Origin: an uncultured Clostridium sp.
Lineage (GTDB): Bacteria; Bacillota; Clostridia; TANB77; CAG-508
Assembly (NCBI GenBank): GCA_958438515.1
Contig: CAUBRZ010000005.1
Span: 5,008 to 69,007, forward strand
DNA: 64,000 nt
Direction: 5' to 3'
Shown here: piece after piece, positions 19,423 through 28,908 of the stretch
Numbering within the stretch: the first letter of the stretch is position 1
Layout: each line of letters starts with the position of its first letter
Translations under genes and position numbers: made by a program
Notes under the pieces: model-generated
The model's database searches: none
What the model saw: only the letters and a program-made list of their open reading frames with translations
What the model was told of the DNA's origin: nothing

Positions 19423-20511
19423 TCACTTACCTTTATTATCTTTATTTTTAGTAGGTATTAAAAATAATGCACCTACTAATATCGGTAAATAAAAAGTATA
19501 AATTCTCCAGAACAAAATTGACATATTAATAGTTCCTTCTTTAAAAACAGAATTAAACAATAAGTAAAAACCTCCTTCTGCCCCTAATCCTGAACCTGGT
19601 GTTGGCACAAACATCATTATAAGTAATAAAAATGCTTGTATAGGTATAATTTGCCATATTGTTATTCCTGAATTCCCAAATGCTCTATATATCATATATG
19701 TAATAGAATAATATGCAAAACTCTGTACTATTGCAACCAAAAACATTTTAATTACCATTTTCTTTTCCGATTTCATAACTATAAATTGCTCACTAAAATT
19801 TTCAATTCCATCAATTACTTTTTGTAATGTTTCTTCTGGATTTTTTAAAATGTGAATTCTTCCTAAAAATTTTATTATTGGTGTAACAATTTTTATTATA
19901 ATTTGCTTTTTTATTCCTATTAAAATAGCTAAAACTATTGCTATTATATTAACAGAAAAACCTAATACTGCTATAAACAAATAATCTCGTATAAGTCTTT
20001 TAAAAAACTCAAGTTGAAATAAAGCAACCACTATAGTACAAGAAACTAATGCAATTTGTGTAACAATAAACTTTATTATCATAGCACTAAGTGAATCACT
20101 TACTTTTTTTCCAGTTTTAGTTAACTCATATGCCTGCATTGGCTGCCCACCCGTAGCAAATGGAGTAATATTATTAAATAATTGTCCAATCATAGCTACT
20201 TTAAATGAATTTTTAAAAGTTTGAGTTGGATACATTCTTTTTATAGGTATATATAAATTTAACGAATCACATAGCCAATGAACCAATAAGCATCCTACTC
20301 CTGCTAATACCCATTTATAATCTACACTATGTAATAACTCTATTATATTATCCATTCCATCTATATAGATCATATAAATAGCTAGCCCTGTAAACACAGC
20401 GATTATAAAAATAAAATTTAAAATTTTCATTTTTTTATTTGCTGCTTTTTTTCTTATTATTTCATTATTTAAATTTATACTTTCTTGATTACTTTTTAGA
20501 TTTTCTTGCAT
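19423..20511 (-). CDS. Flippase-like membrane protein (LPG synthase/AglD UPF0104 family)
   Basis: The 362-residue protein has about eight predicted membrane helices and matches the lysylphosphatidylglycerol synthase transmembrane family: NNITPFATGGQPMQAYELTKTG, SLSAMIIKFIVTQ and FVPTPGSGLGAEGGFYLLF are its characteristic loops. No C-terminal aminoacyl-transferase domain is present, so it cannot lysinylate lipid on its own. A transport or flipping role for lipid-linked substrates is plausible. The gene stands alone on the minus strand, convergent with the oxidoreductase operon. Confidence 0.85.
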   Translation of the reverse strand: MQENLKSNQESINLNNEIIRKKAANKKMKILNFIFIIAVFTGLAIYMIYIDGMDNIIELLHSVDYKWVLAGVGCLLVHWLCDSLNLYIPIKRMYPTQTFKNSFKVAMIGQLFNNITPFATGGQPMQAYELTKTGKKVSDSLSAMIIKFIVTQIALVSCTIVVALFQLEFFKRLIRDYLFIAVLGFSVNIIAIVLAILIGIKKQIIIKIVTPIIKFLGRIHILKNPEETLQKVIDGIENFSEQFIVMKSEKKMVIKMFLVAIVQSFAYYSITYMIYRAFGNSGITIWQIIPIQAFLLLIMMFVPTPGSGLGAEGGFYLLFNSVFKEGTINMSILFWRIYTFYLPILVGALFLIPTKNKDNKGK

Positions 20512-20604
20512 TATACTCTCCCAAAATATTTTTTATTAGACTTATACTTTTACTTTATTATAACTTTCATCTTTAATTCCAGATAAATGAAACAAATCCA
20601 TTTT

Positions 20605-20633
20605 TTAACTTTATGTTAATATAGTGTTATAAT
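20605..20633 (+). promoter_or_regulatory. Promoter of orphan small gene at 20704
   Basis: TTAACT (20605-20610), 17-bp spacer, TATAAT (20628-20633). A 5' leader with a strong hairpin, GTAGTCTA...TAGACTAC (about 20658-20680), precedes the ribosome site AAAGGAGG. Confidence 0.65.
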
Positions 20634-20703
20634 ATTATTAGTTACTTATTAACATTGTAGTCTATATTTTTAGACTACACCATCCCCAAAAGGAGGACTT
20701 TCT

Positions 20704-21015
20704 ATGTCTTTAATTATACCAACAGTTGTAGCAACACTAGACACAGATAGTTTTGAATTATCTGAAAGTTTAAAAGAGTTTTTAAGTCGTGACGATCAGG
20801 GTATGTCCGGATTAGAATTCATGCTAAATGATCCAAAACTTACAAAACGTATTCCTGATAATGTAAGATATGATTATGAAATCTTATATGGATTGATTAG
20901 TCATGAAATTGATATATCAACAGAAAAAGTTATTGAATATCTTTCAGACTTAAAAAAAGATCCCAAAGAACTTATTCACAAGATAATTCAAGAAATTTAT
21001 GAGGAAGATAATTAA
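20704..21015 (+). CDS. Small acidic protein, unknown function
   Basis: The 103-residue acidic protein is not recognised. Visible are a hydrophobic beta start (SLIIPTVVATLDTDSF), a helical centre and a C-terminus rich in lysine and glutamate (KDPKELIHKIIQEIYEEDN). No signal peptide or membrane segment. Its ribosome site AAAGGAGG and promoter are strong, and a short GC-containing hairpin at about 21019-21036 may end the transcript. It stands alone between two minus-strand genes. It shares with the genes at 24083 and 63078 the habit of being a single plus-strand unit with a hairpin leader. Confidence 0.7.
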   Translation: MSLIIPTVVATLDTDSFELSESLKEFLSRDDQGMSGLEFMLNDPKLTKRIPDNVRYDYEILYGLISHEIDISTEKVIEYLSDLKKDPKELIHKIIQEIYEEDN

Positions 21016-21173
21016 TCTTCCTCCCCCTAGAGGGAGTTGTTATATTACAAACTATTTTAATAATATGTTTAAAATTTAAAAGAAATATATTTGCCAAATT
21101 TGCTATTGTTTAAATAACAGTATATACTTTTATTTTAGTTTTTGTAAATACTTTTTTCGGTATTATAAAAAAA

Positions 21174-21212
21174 TATGAACTATACTTTAAAAATTGGGTA
21201 TAGTTCATATGT
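21174..21212 (-). terminator. Terminator after ferredoxin gene
   Basis: ATGAACTATAC pairs with GTATAGTTCAT on the minus strand, followed by seven T. It ends the ferredoxin transcript right after its stop. Confidence 0.85.
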
Positions 21213-21215
21213 TTT

Positions 21216-21389
21216 TTAGTCATTACTTTCTGGTGCGTCTACAGGACAAACTCCTGCACATGTACCACATGAAATACAAGCTGATTGCTCTATTTCAAAT
21301 TTATCTTCTCCTTGTGATATACATCCTACTGGACATTCAGCTGCACATGCTCCACAAGAAATACATTTATCTGTTATTTTATATGCCAT
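21216..21389 (-). CDS. Ferredoxin with two [4Fe-4S] clusters
   Basis: The 57-residue protein has two CxxCxxCxxxCP sets: CISCGACAAECPVGCI and CISCGTCAGVCPVDA. This is the classic clostridial dicluster ferredoxin, the electron acceptor of enzymes such as the 2-oxoacid oxidoreductase at 16.2-19.3 kb. Start ATG at 21389 follows GGAGGTGAG. The gene lies between the terminator at 21174 and ricT. It is short enough to be missed by length-based gene finding. Confidence 0.95.
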   Translation of the reverse strand: MAYKITDKCISCGACAAECPVGCISQGEDKFEIEQSACISCGTCAGVCPVDAPESND

Positions 21390-21424
21390 TTATCTCACCT
21401 CCTATATTTCTACTAGTATTAATG

Positions 21425-22339
21425 CTAATTTCTTTTTTCTATTTTTTTGTCCTCTTCTTCTAGTTTTTCCAATTCCTCTAGCTCTTTTTTATGCTCTAAT
21501 TCTTCTTCATCTAGTTTTTCTGACATAGCACTTTTTAATATCTTGATATCTTTTGCATTATATTTTTTATATAGAAAACCATCTCCATCTTTTATTTTAA
21601 CTCTTATAATTTCTTTTAATGTCTCTATATTATCAACTTCTCCTTCTCCATCTTCAGTTTTTACAATGTCTCCTATATTAGGAAGCCTTTTTAGTTTTTC
21701 TTCATAAACATCACTTTCATATTTTAAACAACACATAAGTCTTCCACAGTTACCTGATATTTTAGAAGGATTTAGCGATATATTTTGTTCTTTTGCCATT
21801 TTTATTGATACAGCTTCAAAATCACTTAAAAAACTGCAACAGCACAATTCTCTTCCACAAACACCATTTCCACCAATTCTTTTTACTTCATCTCTTACTC
21901 CTATTTGGCGCAATTCAATTCTAGTTTTGTATATTGCTGCTAAATCTTTTACTAATTCTCTAAAATCAATTCTTCCATCTGCCGTAAAGTAAAATAAAAT
22001 CTTACTATCATCAAATTTATATTCAACATCTGTTAATGTCATGTCTAATTTGTGTTCTTTTATCTTTTTTTGACAAACCTTAAAAGCTTCTTTTTCTTTC
22101 TTTTGGCATTCTTCATAATGTTTATGATCTTTATAATTTGCTATCCTAATTACTTTTTTTAATGGTGCAACAATTTTATCATCCTCAACAATTCTATTTG
22201 GAATCATAACTTCACCATATTCTTCTCCTTGAGCTGTTTCTACTATTACTTTATCGCCTTTTTTTACTTTTAAATTTTTTGGATTAAAAAAATATATTTT
22301 ACCTAATTTTTTAAATCTGACTCCTACTATATTCTTCAA
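21425..22339 (-). CDS. ricT: RicT/YaaT, PSP1-domain protein
   Basis: The protein of about 304 residues has the PSP1 domain (VGVRFKKLGKIYFFNP; DVEYKFDDSKILFYFTADGRIDFRELVKDL in parts) and the cysteine-rich signature GNGVCGRELCCCSFL...GNCGRLMCCLKYE. In Bacillus RicT joins RicA and RicF in a complex with Fe-S clusters that affects RNase Y action, sporulation and competence. The C-terminus is a charged coiled coil. It probably starts at the TTG at 22339, which overlaps the holB stop (TTGA) and has GGGAGG 7 bases upstream. A GTG at 22354 lies in that ribosome site. holB-ricT order is conserved in Firmicutes. Confidence 0.92.
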   Translation of the reverse strand: MKNIVGVRFKKLGKIYFFNPKNLKVKKGDKVIVETAQGEEYGEVMIPNRIVEDDKIVAPLKKVIRIANYKDHKHYEECQKKEKEAFKVCQKKIKEHKLDMTLTDVEYKFDDSKILFYFTADGRIDFRELVKDLAAIYKTRIELRQIGVRDEVKRIGGNGVCGRELCCCSFLSDFEAVSIKMAKEQNISLNPSKISGNCGRLMCCLKYESDVYEEKLKRLPNIGDIVKTEDGEGEVDNIETLKEIIRVKIKDGDGFLYKKYNAKDIKILKSAMSEKLDEEELEHKKELEELEKLEEEDKKIEKRN

Positions 22340-23226
22340 TTTATTTCCTCCCACATGTTAAATAACATATAATCTATACACATATCATAATTTGCATTTT
22401 GCCTTATTCTTTTCTTAGTGTTTTCCACAATCTCTATGCATCTTGTGTATTTATAATCTATTTTTGCCATCTTTAGTAAAACTATATTTATATAATCTAA
22501 CATTTCAAAAATCTCTTCTTTAGATTTATATAATACTTCTGCACTTTTTACAAGCTCTATTATATTTTTTCTTGGTAAATTTTTAATAAGTTCCTCTAAT
22601 TTTAAATATTGTTCCTTTTTATCTTTTAATATAACTGCTTTTCCAATACTTCCTTGAAATGAATCTAACATACTTTGTGTAATGTCTTTCATTTCATAAT
22701 TTTCTTCAAGATATTTCTTTATATCTATATCTTTTATTGGTTTAAAATGTAAAATCATACATCTAGATTTTATAGTGGTTAAAAAAGCACTCTCATTTGA
22801 ACCTATTAATATTATTGTTGCAAATTTAGGTGGTTCTTCTAATGTCTTTAATAAACAATTCTGTGCTTCTTTTGTCATTAAATCTGCATCATTAATTATA
22901 TATATTTTATTATTTGAAATAATAGGTTTTTCTTGTATCTTTTTTTGTAATTCTCTAATCTGTTCGATCTTTATACTAGTTCCATCTGGTTCTATAAGTA
23001 AAAAATCAGGATTATTATTACTATCAAATTCCACACAAGATTTACATCTATTACAATGTTTCTTTTCATCTAAACATAAAACACTTTTTGCAAATTCAAT
23101 AGCCATCATTTTTTTTCCAATACCTGATGTTCCTAAATATAAATAGCTATGTGATACTTTATTATTTTTTATTGCTTGTTCTAGCGTATCTTTTATCGGT
23201 TCATTTCCTATAATATTTTCAAACAC
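22336..23226 (-). CDS. holB: DNA polymerase III delta-prime subunit
   Basis: The 296-residue AAA+ clamp-loader subunit starts FENIIGNEPIKDTLEQAI and has a P-loop-like SYLYLGTSGIGKKMMA. A four-cysteine zinc module follows (CLDEKKHCNRCKSC), then the IYIINDADLMTKEAQNCLLKTLEEPP block and the sensor SRCMILHF. It acts with the tau and delta subunits to load the sliding clamp. It overlaps ricT by 4 bp and follows the signal peptidase gene by 16 bp, so the three look like one operon. Confidence 0.92.
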   Translation of the reverse strand: MFENIIGNEPIKDTLEQAIKNNKVSHSYLYLGTSGIGKKMMAIEFAKSVLCLDEKKHCNRCKSCVEFDSNNNPDFLLIEPDGTSIKIEQIRELQKKIQEKPIISNNKIYIINDADLMTKEAQNCLLKTLEEPPKFATIILIGSNESAFLTTIKSRCMILHFKPIKDIDIKKYLEENYEMKDITQSMLDSFQGSIGKAVILKDKKEQYLKLEELIKNLPRKNIIELVKSAEVLYKSKEEIFEMLDYINIVLLKMAKIDYKYTRCIEIVENTKKRIRQNANYDMCIDYMLFNMWEEIN

Positions 23227-23242
23227 TAAAAAGTCTCCTTTA

Positions 23243-23875
23243 CTATTCGACCTTTCCCCATTTATCTAATGGCCAAATCCTAATTGCTACTGTACTTTCT
23301 ATTTCTTCTAAAGGAATACATCCAAATGCTCTACAGTCTGTACTATGATTTCTATTGTCCCCCATTGCAAATATACAATTTTCTGGAACTATAAAATCAT
23401 CAAATCCCACTCCCATAATGTCTGTTACAATTCCTTCTTGTAAATAATTTTCCTCTAATTCTTCTTCATTTATATAGACTTTTCCATCTTTAATTTGTAC
23501 ATGCTCCCCTGGAAGCGCTATAACCCTTTTTATATAACTTCTTTTACCAATTTCTAAAAAATTATTTACAAACCATTTAAATCCTGTTTTCTTATTATAT
23601 TTAGCTACTGGATTAGAAAAGTCAATTTCCGAAGTAGTATAACTTGTTTTTGCTGGTTCTTCAAAAGTTATAATTTGACCTCTTTTAGGTAATTTTTTTG
23701 TTGTTCTTCCCCATCTATTTAACCACAATCTTTGGTCTTGCACTAATGTTGGATACATAGAAACTTGTTTTACTATTGTTGGTGTTCCTATAAAATATCT
23801 AAAAAGCATTGCTAAAACTAATGCTATAATAATACAATATACCCATTCCAATATTTCTTTTACTGTTGAATTCAA
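23243..23875 (-). CDS. lepB: Type I signal peptidase
   Basis: The 210-residue membrane protease has a single N-terminal anchor (about residues 8-30). The catalytic serine is in KQVSMYPTLV and the catalytic lysine in RSYIKRVIALPGEHV. Box E is FAMGDNRNHSTDCRAFGCIP. It cleaves signal peptides of exported proteins on the outer face of the membrane. The insert between boxes B and D (about residues 75-110) is longer than in minimal Gram-positive forms. It lies upstream of holB and ricT on the same strand. Confidence 0.95.
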   Translation of the reverse strand: MNSTVKEILEWVYCIIIALVLAMLFRYFIGTPTIVKQVSMYPTLVQDQRLWLNRWGRTTKKLPKRGQIITFEEPAKTSYTTSEIDFSNPVAKYNKKTGFKWFVNNFLEIGKRSYIKRVIALPGEHVQIKDGKVYINEEELEENYLQEGIVTDIMGVGFDDFIVPENCIFAMGDNRNHSTDCRAFGCIPLEEIESTVAIRIWPLDKWGKVE

Positions 23876-23978
23876 ATTTATCTCTCCTTATTTTTATGCT
23901 TTTTTTATTTTTTTCTATTATACATTAAATTACCTAATTTATCAATTAAAAAGTAATATATTTCAAAATATTTTCAAT

Positions 23979-24007
23979 TTGACATTTTATGTAAATAATG
24001 GTAAAAT
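23979..24007 (+). promoter_or_regulatory. Consensus promoter of orphan gene at 24083
   Basis: TTGACA (23979-23984), 17-bp spacer, TAAAAT (24002-24007). The leader carries an AAGTTAATA...TATTAACTT hairpin (about 24044-24065) directly before the ribosome site. Confidence 0.78.
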
Positions 24008-24082
24008 ACATATATCGTTGTATATACACAATTAATCAGCAAAAGTTAATATGTATATTAACTTACTAGAATGGAGGCAATT

Positions 24083-24556
24083 ATGAAAAACGATCTTATT
24101 ATTTTTTGCAGTGACAAAACAAAAAACAATTTAATAATTGTTAATGCTACCAATCACATCCTTCGGGTCAAAGATGAAGATGGATCAATTTTAGAAATTC
24201 CTTCAAGTGTGTGGCCTACAGATGATGTTCTTCCAAACTTTTATAAAAAAAGAGCAAAAACTCTAAGCCTTTCACTTATCAGCTTGAGACATTTGCTAGA
24301 TTCTTCACTATTTATTAATGTGCAAGTTTCTGAATTAGAGGTACGCAGATTTGTTTATGAAAATCAGTACAAATCTGTGGGGAATTCTGCTATTTCCATT
24401 TTGGAGAACATTACATCTTGTTATCCATACCAGGATATGGTTATTGTTGGAACAACAGTAGCAGCAAAAACCTATCCAAAATATGTAGTTACACCTACAT
24501 ACATAGATAGAGAAAATAATCTAATTAGATGTAATAAATTTATGTCTTACAAATAG
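24083..24556 (+). CDS. Unknown protein carrying the only unshifted in-frame CGG
   Basis: The 157-residue soluble protein is not recognised. It starts MKNDLIIFCSDKTKNN and has a beta-rich first half and a tail with VVTPTYIDRENNLIRCN. Start at 24083 is chosen because ATGGAGGC (24071) is the ribosome site itself. Codon 28 is CGG (24164-24166) followed by G. A +1 shift here would stop after eight further residues, so the codon must be read in place. This is the only such case I found. The gene has its own promoter, leader hairpin and terminator. It may be a newcomer to the genome. Confidence 0.68.
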   Translation: MKNDLIIFCSDKTKNNLIIVNATNHILRVKDEDGSILEIPSSVWPTDDVLPNFYKKRAKTLSLSLISLRHLLDSSLFINVQVSELEVRRFVYENQYKSVGNSAISILENITSCYPYQDMVIVGTTVAAKTYPKYVVTPTYIDRENNLIRCNKFMSYK

Positions 24557-24577
24557 ATTTAATCTCTATCAAAAAAA

Positions 24578-24624
24578 TAAAAACCTATCTATAAAGTAAT
24601 CTTTACTGTATAAATAGGTTTTAT
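24578..24624. terminator. Bidirectional terminator between convergent genes
   Basis: AAAACCTAT (24580-24588) pairs with ATAGGTTTT (24614-24622), with an inner AGTAA/TTACT stem. T runs occur on both strands. It serves the plus gene at 24083 and the minus gene ending at 24628. Confidence 0.82.
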
Positions 24625-24627
24625 TTT

Positions 24628-25995
24628 TTATTTTACAGAATAACTAAATCCATCATAAAAAGTACCATTTATATATATATGAGTGAAATATAGCCCTGTT
24701 TCATTCTTATGTTCCGATTTATTTACTGAATAATACCATACTTTTGTGCCATGTCTTGTTGTTGATATTCCATTATGCCATGCTAAATCATCTTGTCCGT
24801 TATTGTTTGTCCATGTTGGAAATGTTACTGTAGTTGCCTCTGTATAGGCATCATACCAATATACAAAGTATCCTGTTGAAGTCCTTACTGCTTCTGTAAC
24901 TCTACCATAAACTTTTCCATTTATAGAACAATCAAAAATCCTTGTTTTTCCCTCTTCATTATATAAAGAGTTATATACAGAATTTGTACCTTTTATAGTT
25001 GTATTATAAATATTAGCTAGTCCTTTAGTATCTGTTAAAACTGCCCAATGACTAGAAGATTTTGATTCTATTATTCCCCCTGATACTGTTGACGTTCCTC
25101 CTCTTGAAACAAGTCCATGTTCTTGTGAATCAATTATTCCTCCAGACATATTGAAATTCCCCTCATTCATTATTGCAGAACCATTCCCTGTTCCTGTGTA
25201 AATTATTTCACCTCCTATCATATTAAATATTCCTGATTGCTTATTATATAAACTCCATGAATTTCCTACAACTGTTCCACTTTCAAAGTTCAATGTTCCT
25301 TCATTTTGTAGACTAATATAATTTGATGTTGAGTTAACTGTTCCTCCTTGTAATGTTAATGTTCCTAAATTTTGTATTGTTGTTTCAGTACTAGTTATGG
25401 TTTTGTTATTTAAATTTAAAGTAATATTTTTTCCATTAGGTATTATTATAGATTCTGATGTATTTTCTAATAATACTATTGTTGTTGCTGTCGATGTTGG
25501 TATAAATGTATTTGGTTTTAACTTATCTATTTTATCTATTGTTACTGTCTTTTCTATCTTATTTCCTGCTATATCTTCTGCTGTTACTGTTACTGTATTA
25601 TTATTTGTTTTTACAATTGCATTTGTTATTCCATTTATTTCATAATCTATTTTATTTATTCCTGTACATGTCATTTTTCTATTTTGTGTTAGATTTTCTC
25701 CATATTTTGCTGTTACTGTTACATCTTTATTTGTCCATTCATCTGTTGAATATATTTCTCCTGATTCTTTATATAACATAACTACAATTCCTAAGTCCAT
25801 ATCTTCTACTACTCTTGCATATTCCTCATTAATATTATCTGCATTATATTCTTTTTGTATTTTCTTTATCTCTCTTTCTTGTGAATTTATTTTATTTTAT
25901 ACATTTGCATATGAAATCGTTAAAATTAATGTTATAAATAACATTACTGCTAATACAAATATTGTAATTGAACCTTTTTCATCTTTTAAATTCAT
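24628..25995 (-). pseudogene. Pilin-like signal plus beta-helix surface protein, interrupted by in-frame TAA
   Basis: Reading from ATG 25995, the first 32 codons give a short basic segment and hydrophobic helix (DEKGSITIFVLAVMLFITLI, pilin-like). A TAA follows at 25897-25899, and the same frame then stays open for 422 codons: NKINSQEREIKKIQKEYNAD, a bacterial Ig-like segment, a Bsp-type beta-helix with repeated GGxI/LNNEGxLNF units, and a C-terminal block with aromatic and histidine spacing like GBS Bsp-like repeats (DDLAWHNG...KVWYYSVNKSEH). The stop is a true nonsense codon, not a CGG case. Either the gene is inactivated by one base change or one base is wrong. A surface or adhesin-like role is inferred. 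Confidence 0.72.
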
Positions 25996-26049
25996 TAACA
26001 CTTCTCCCTTTTTTCACTACTTCTACTACATTATTTAATAAAGCAAAAA

Positions 26050-26099
26050 AAATAGTAAACAAAGTCTATTTGCATAGGCCTTTGTTTACTATTTTTTTA
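26050..26099 (-). terminator. Terminator after the sensor kinase (end of dcw transcript)
   Basis: AAATAGTAAACAAAG and CTTTGTTTACTATTT pair perfectly across a 15-base loop, with T runs on both sides. It lies in the 300-bp gap between the kinase stop (26299) and the surface-protein start, which otherwise shows nothing coding. Confidence 0.85.
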
Positions 26100-26298
26100 T
26101 CTATTATTTTCTTATTTATTAAATTACATGTGTGTACATCCCCAAGGCTTACAGCTAATATTGCATTCATAATAGTTGTTTCCTTTTTTCTTTTATTTTT
26201 TACATATTTCTACTTTTATTTTATATTACACAATTACTATTACTTTGTCAATATGCATCTAGCTTTTATTTATATTTTATCTAGTAAGTTATTAATTT

Positions 26299-27761
26299 TT
26301 ATTCTGATTTCGTAGGAATTCTAATAACTACTTCTGTTCCTTGTCCTACCACACTTTTTATATCAATACTTCCGGTCATTTTTATCTAAAATCTCTTTTG
26401 CAATTGAAAGTCCGAAGTCCAGTACCACCCATTTCTCTAGTACGAGCTTTATCTACACGATAAAATCTTTCAAATATTCTAGTCAAGTCCTCTTCTGGAA
26501 TCCCTATTCCATTATCAAAAATTTTAATATATGCATCATTATAAACAAATCCCACATAAATCTTAATTTCTCCACCGTCTTTAGTATATTTAATACTATT
26601 TGTTAAAATATTTAGCACTACTCTTTCAATATCATATTTATCTGCATAAACTGGTGGAACATCTGCTGTTACAAAACAATTCACTGTATGATTTTTTTTC
26701 TTTATTTCAATTGCTAATTTATCTTGACATTTCTTTACTAATTCTCCTAAATCAAATACCTCTTTTTGTGTATTTTTCTTATTATTATCATAACGAGAAA
26801 GTGTTAATAAATCTGTAACAAGTTTTGCCATCCTTCTTGCTTCTGTAGCAATTACATTTAAGAACTTGTCCTGTGTTTGTTTATCATATTCGCCTTCTAA
26901 TAAAGTATCTGCATATCCCATAATTGATGTAATTGGTGTTTTCAATTCATGGGATACATCTGCTACTAATTCTTTTTGCATATTATCTAATTTTACATGT
27001 TCTGTAATATCTTGAATTACAGCTATCACTCCATCTGGTCTTTCAGAATCATCTCTAAATGGTGCAAAAAATACCTTTACATATTTATCTTCTACTTGTA
27101 TTCTCTGTTCTGTAGAAGTCCAGTTTTCTAAGTATATAATCTTTTCCATATTTATGTTTAGGTCAAACTTTCCAAATATATCCTCGAAAGTATTATCCTC
27201 TGGTCTAATACTTAAGAATTTTTTCGCAGCCGGATTAATTAATATAATTTCACCTTTCATGTTAAATGCAATTATCCCATCTGTCATGTGCAAAAGAATA
27301 GTTTCTATTTGATTTTTTTGTGTGGAAACTTCACTTAATTTTTCTTTTAATTCAGTAGACATTAAACCAAATACATTTTCTAAGCTGCCTACATCACTTT
27401 TCTTTCTACCTTTTGTCTTTTTCTGATTTTGATTATTTTTTTCTTTATCTTCTTCTGTTATTTTTTCTGCACTTTTTATTAATTTATTAATTGGATAAAT
27501 AACAAATTTTGAAAGAAATATAGCTATTAAAATAGCAACTATAATAAAAACTGTTGACGATATTATCAAAATTACTTTTGTATTATATTCTAATACTGTT
27601 AATTTATCTAAAACTTGTCCTAGTTGTGTTATATCATTTGATTGAATTTGTGAGCTAATTTCATTTAATGATGTTATAAAAAAGGCTCCAAATCCTCCAA
27701 TAACTAAAATTCCAATTAATAAAAATATCAAGATGAATTTAAATTGTATGTTTTTAAACAT
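26299..27761 (-). CDS. WalK/PhoR-like sensor kinase (HAMP-PAS-HisKA-HATPase); two CGG shifts
   Basis: About 486 residues: membrane helices at about 8-30 and 62-85, a HAMP with a charged insert (about 100-122), PAS (about 150-255), phosphoacceptor histidine near 271 in VADVSHELKTPITSI, N-box LNILTNSIKYTKDGGEI and G1 FDNGIGIPEEDL. The G2 box is broken by an in-frame CGG (26412-26414). Reading CGGA as glycine gives TGLGLSIAKEIL. Thirteen codons on, a second in-frame CGG (26372-26374) again needs the shift, giving KNDGSIDIKSVVGQGTEVVIRIP and a stop at 26299. It lies 10 bp after murG with no response regulator nearby, so the partner is unknown. Confidence 0.88.
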
Positions 27762-27771
27762 TTCTCTACCT

Positions 27772-28887
27772 CTATTTAACTAATTTTTTTATTTCATTAT
27801 ATATTTTATTTTCTGCATTCGTTGTTGAAACTTTCAAGGCATTTTTTCCCATTTTATCTATAGTATTTTTATCTAAAATAATACTTTTTATAGTATCATT
27901 TAATTTTTTACCAGTTATCTCATCATTAAGTATAATTTTAGCTGCTCCTACTTTTTCTAGTACCTTTGCATTATATAATTGATGATTATGACTTACATTT
28001 GGTAATGGAATTAGTATTGAAGGTTTTCCTAAATTTGATATTTCTGTTATTGTCATTGCTCCACTTCTTGCAACTATCACATCAACTACATTCATTAATT
28101 CTTCCATATTATAAATGTATGGAATTATCTTCATGTTTTTTATATTATTGATACTTAAATTACTTTTCTCTAGTTCTTCTTTTATTATATCATATTGTTT
28201 TGGTCCAGTTGCCCAAACTACTTGATAATGATTATTTCCATTTTGTTTTATTATTTCTAACATAGCATCATTTATTTTTTTTGCTCCTTGGCTTCCACCA
28301 AAAACCAACACAATAGGTTCTTTGCTATTTAGATCTAAATCTCTAAGTATTTTATCTTTTTGTTCCTCATTATATCTTTTCTTTTTTATCTTAACAGGTG
28401 TTCCTGTAAAAACTATATTTTTTGCATTTTTTATTCTTGGTATAGCATCTTCAAAGGAAACTAATATTGTATCTGTTTTATTTGCTAACATTTTAATAGC
28501 TTTTCCCGGAAAACTATTACTTTCATGAAGCATAGTTGGTATTTTTAAATTACTTGCTGCTAAAATAGTCGCCCCACATATATATCCACCTGTTCCTATT
28601 ACAATATCTGGACTGAATTCTTTTATTATATTCTTTGCTTCATTGTAACCTTTTAATGTCTTCATCATCTTTTTTATATTATCAATTGTTAATTTTTTAC
28701 TTAATCCATATGCATCTATTGTTTTCAATTTATAACCTGCTCTTGGAACTAAATCATTTTCTAATCCCCTTGTAGTTCCGATAAACATTATTTCTGAATT
28801 TTTTTCTTCTTTTTTTATTTTATTTGCAATTGCTAATCCAGGATTTATATGTCCTGCTGTTCCTGCTGCTGCAATAATAACTCTCAT
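27772..28887 (-). CDS. murG: UDP-GlcNAc:lipid I N-acetylglucosaminyltransferase MurG
   Basis: The 371-residue GT28 enzyme makes lipid II on the inner membrane face. Visible are the N-terminal glycine loop AAAGTAGHINPGLAIANKI, IGTGGYICGATILAA, LHESNSFPGKA, the second glycine loop FGGSQGAKKINDAM and the donor-site block SGAMTITEISNLGKPSILIPLPNVSHNHQ (in parts). It lies downstream of ftsW in the dcw order and just before the sensor kinase. All glycines here, including several GGA preceded by C in other frames, are normally encoded. Confidence 0.95.
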   Translation of the reverse strand: MRVIIAAAGTAGHINPGLAIANKIKKEEKNSEIMFIGTTRGLENDLVPRAGYKLKTIDAYGLSKKLTIDNIKKMMKTLKGYNEAKNIIKEFSPDIVIGTGGYICGATILAASNLKIPTMLHESNSFPGKAIKMLANKTDTILVSFEDAIPRIKNAKNIVFTGTPVKIKKKRYNEEQKDKILRDLDLNSKEPIVLVFGGSQGAKKINDAMLEIIKQNGNNHYQVVWATGPKQYDIIKEELEKSNLSINNIKNMKIIPYIYNMEELMNVVDVIVARSGAMTITEISNLGKPSILIPLPNVSHNHQLYNAKVLEKVGAAKIILNDEITGKKLNDTIKSIILDKNTIDKMGKNALKVSTTNAENKIYNEIKKLVK

Positions 28888-28908
28888 AATATTTTCTCCT
28901 TTAAAATT

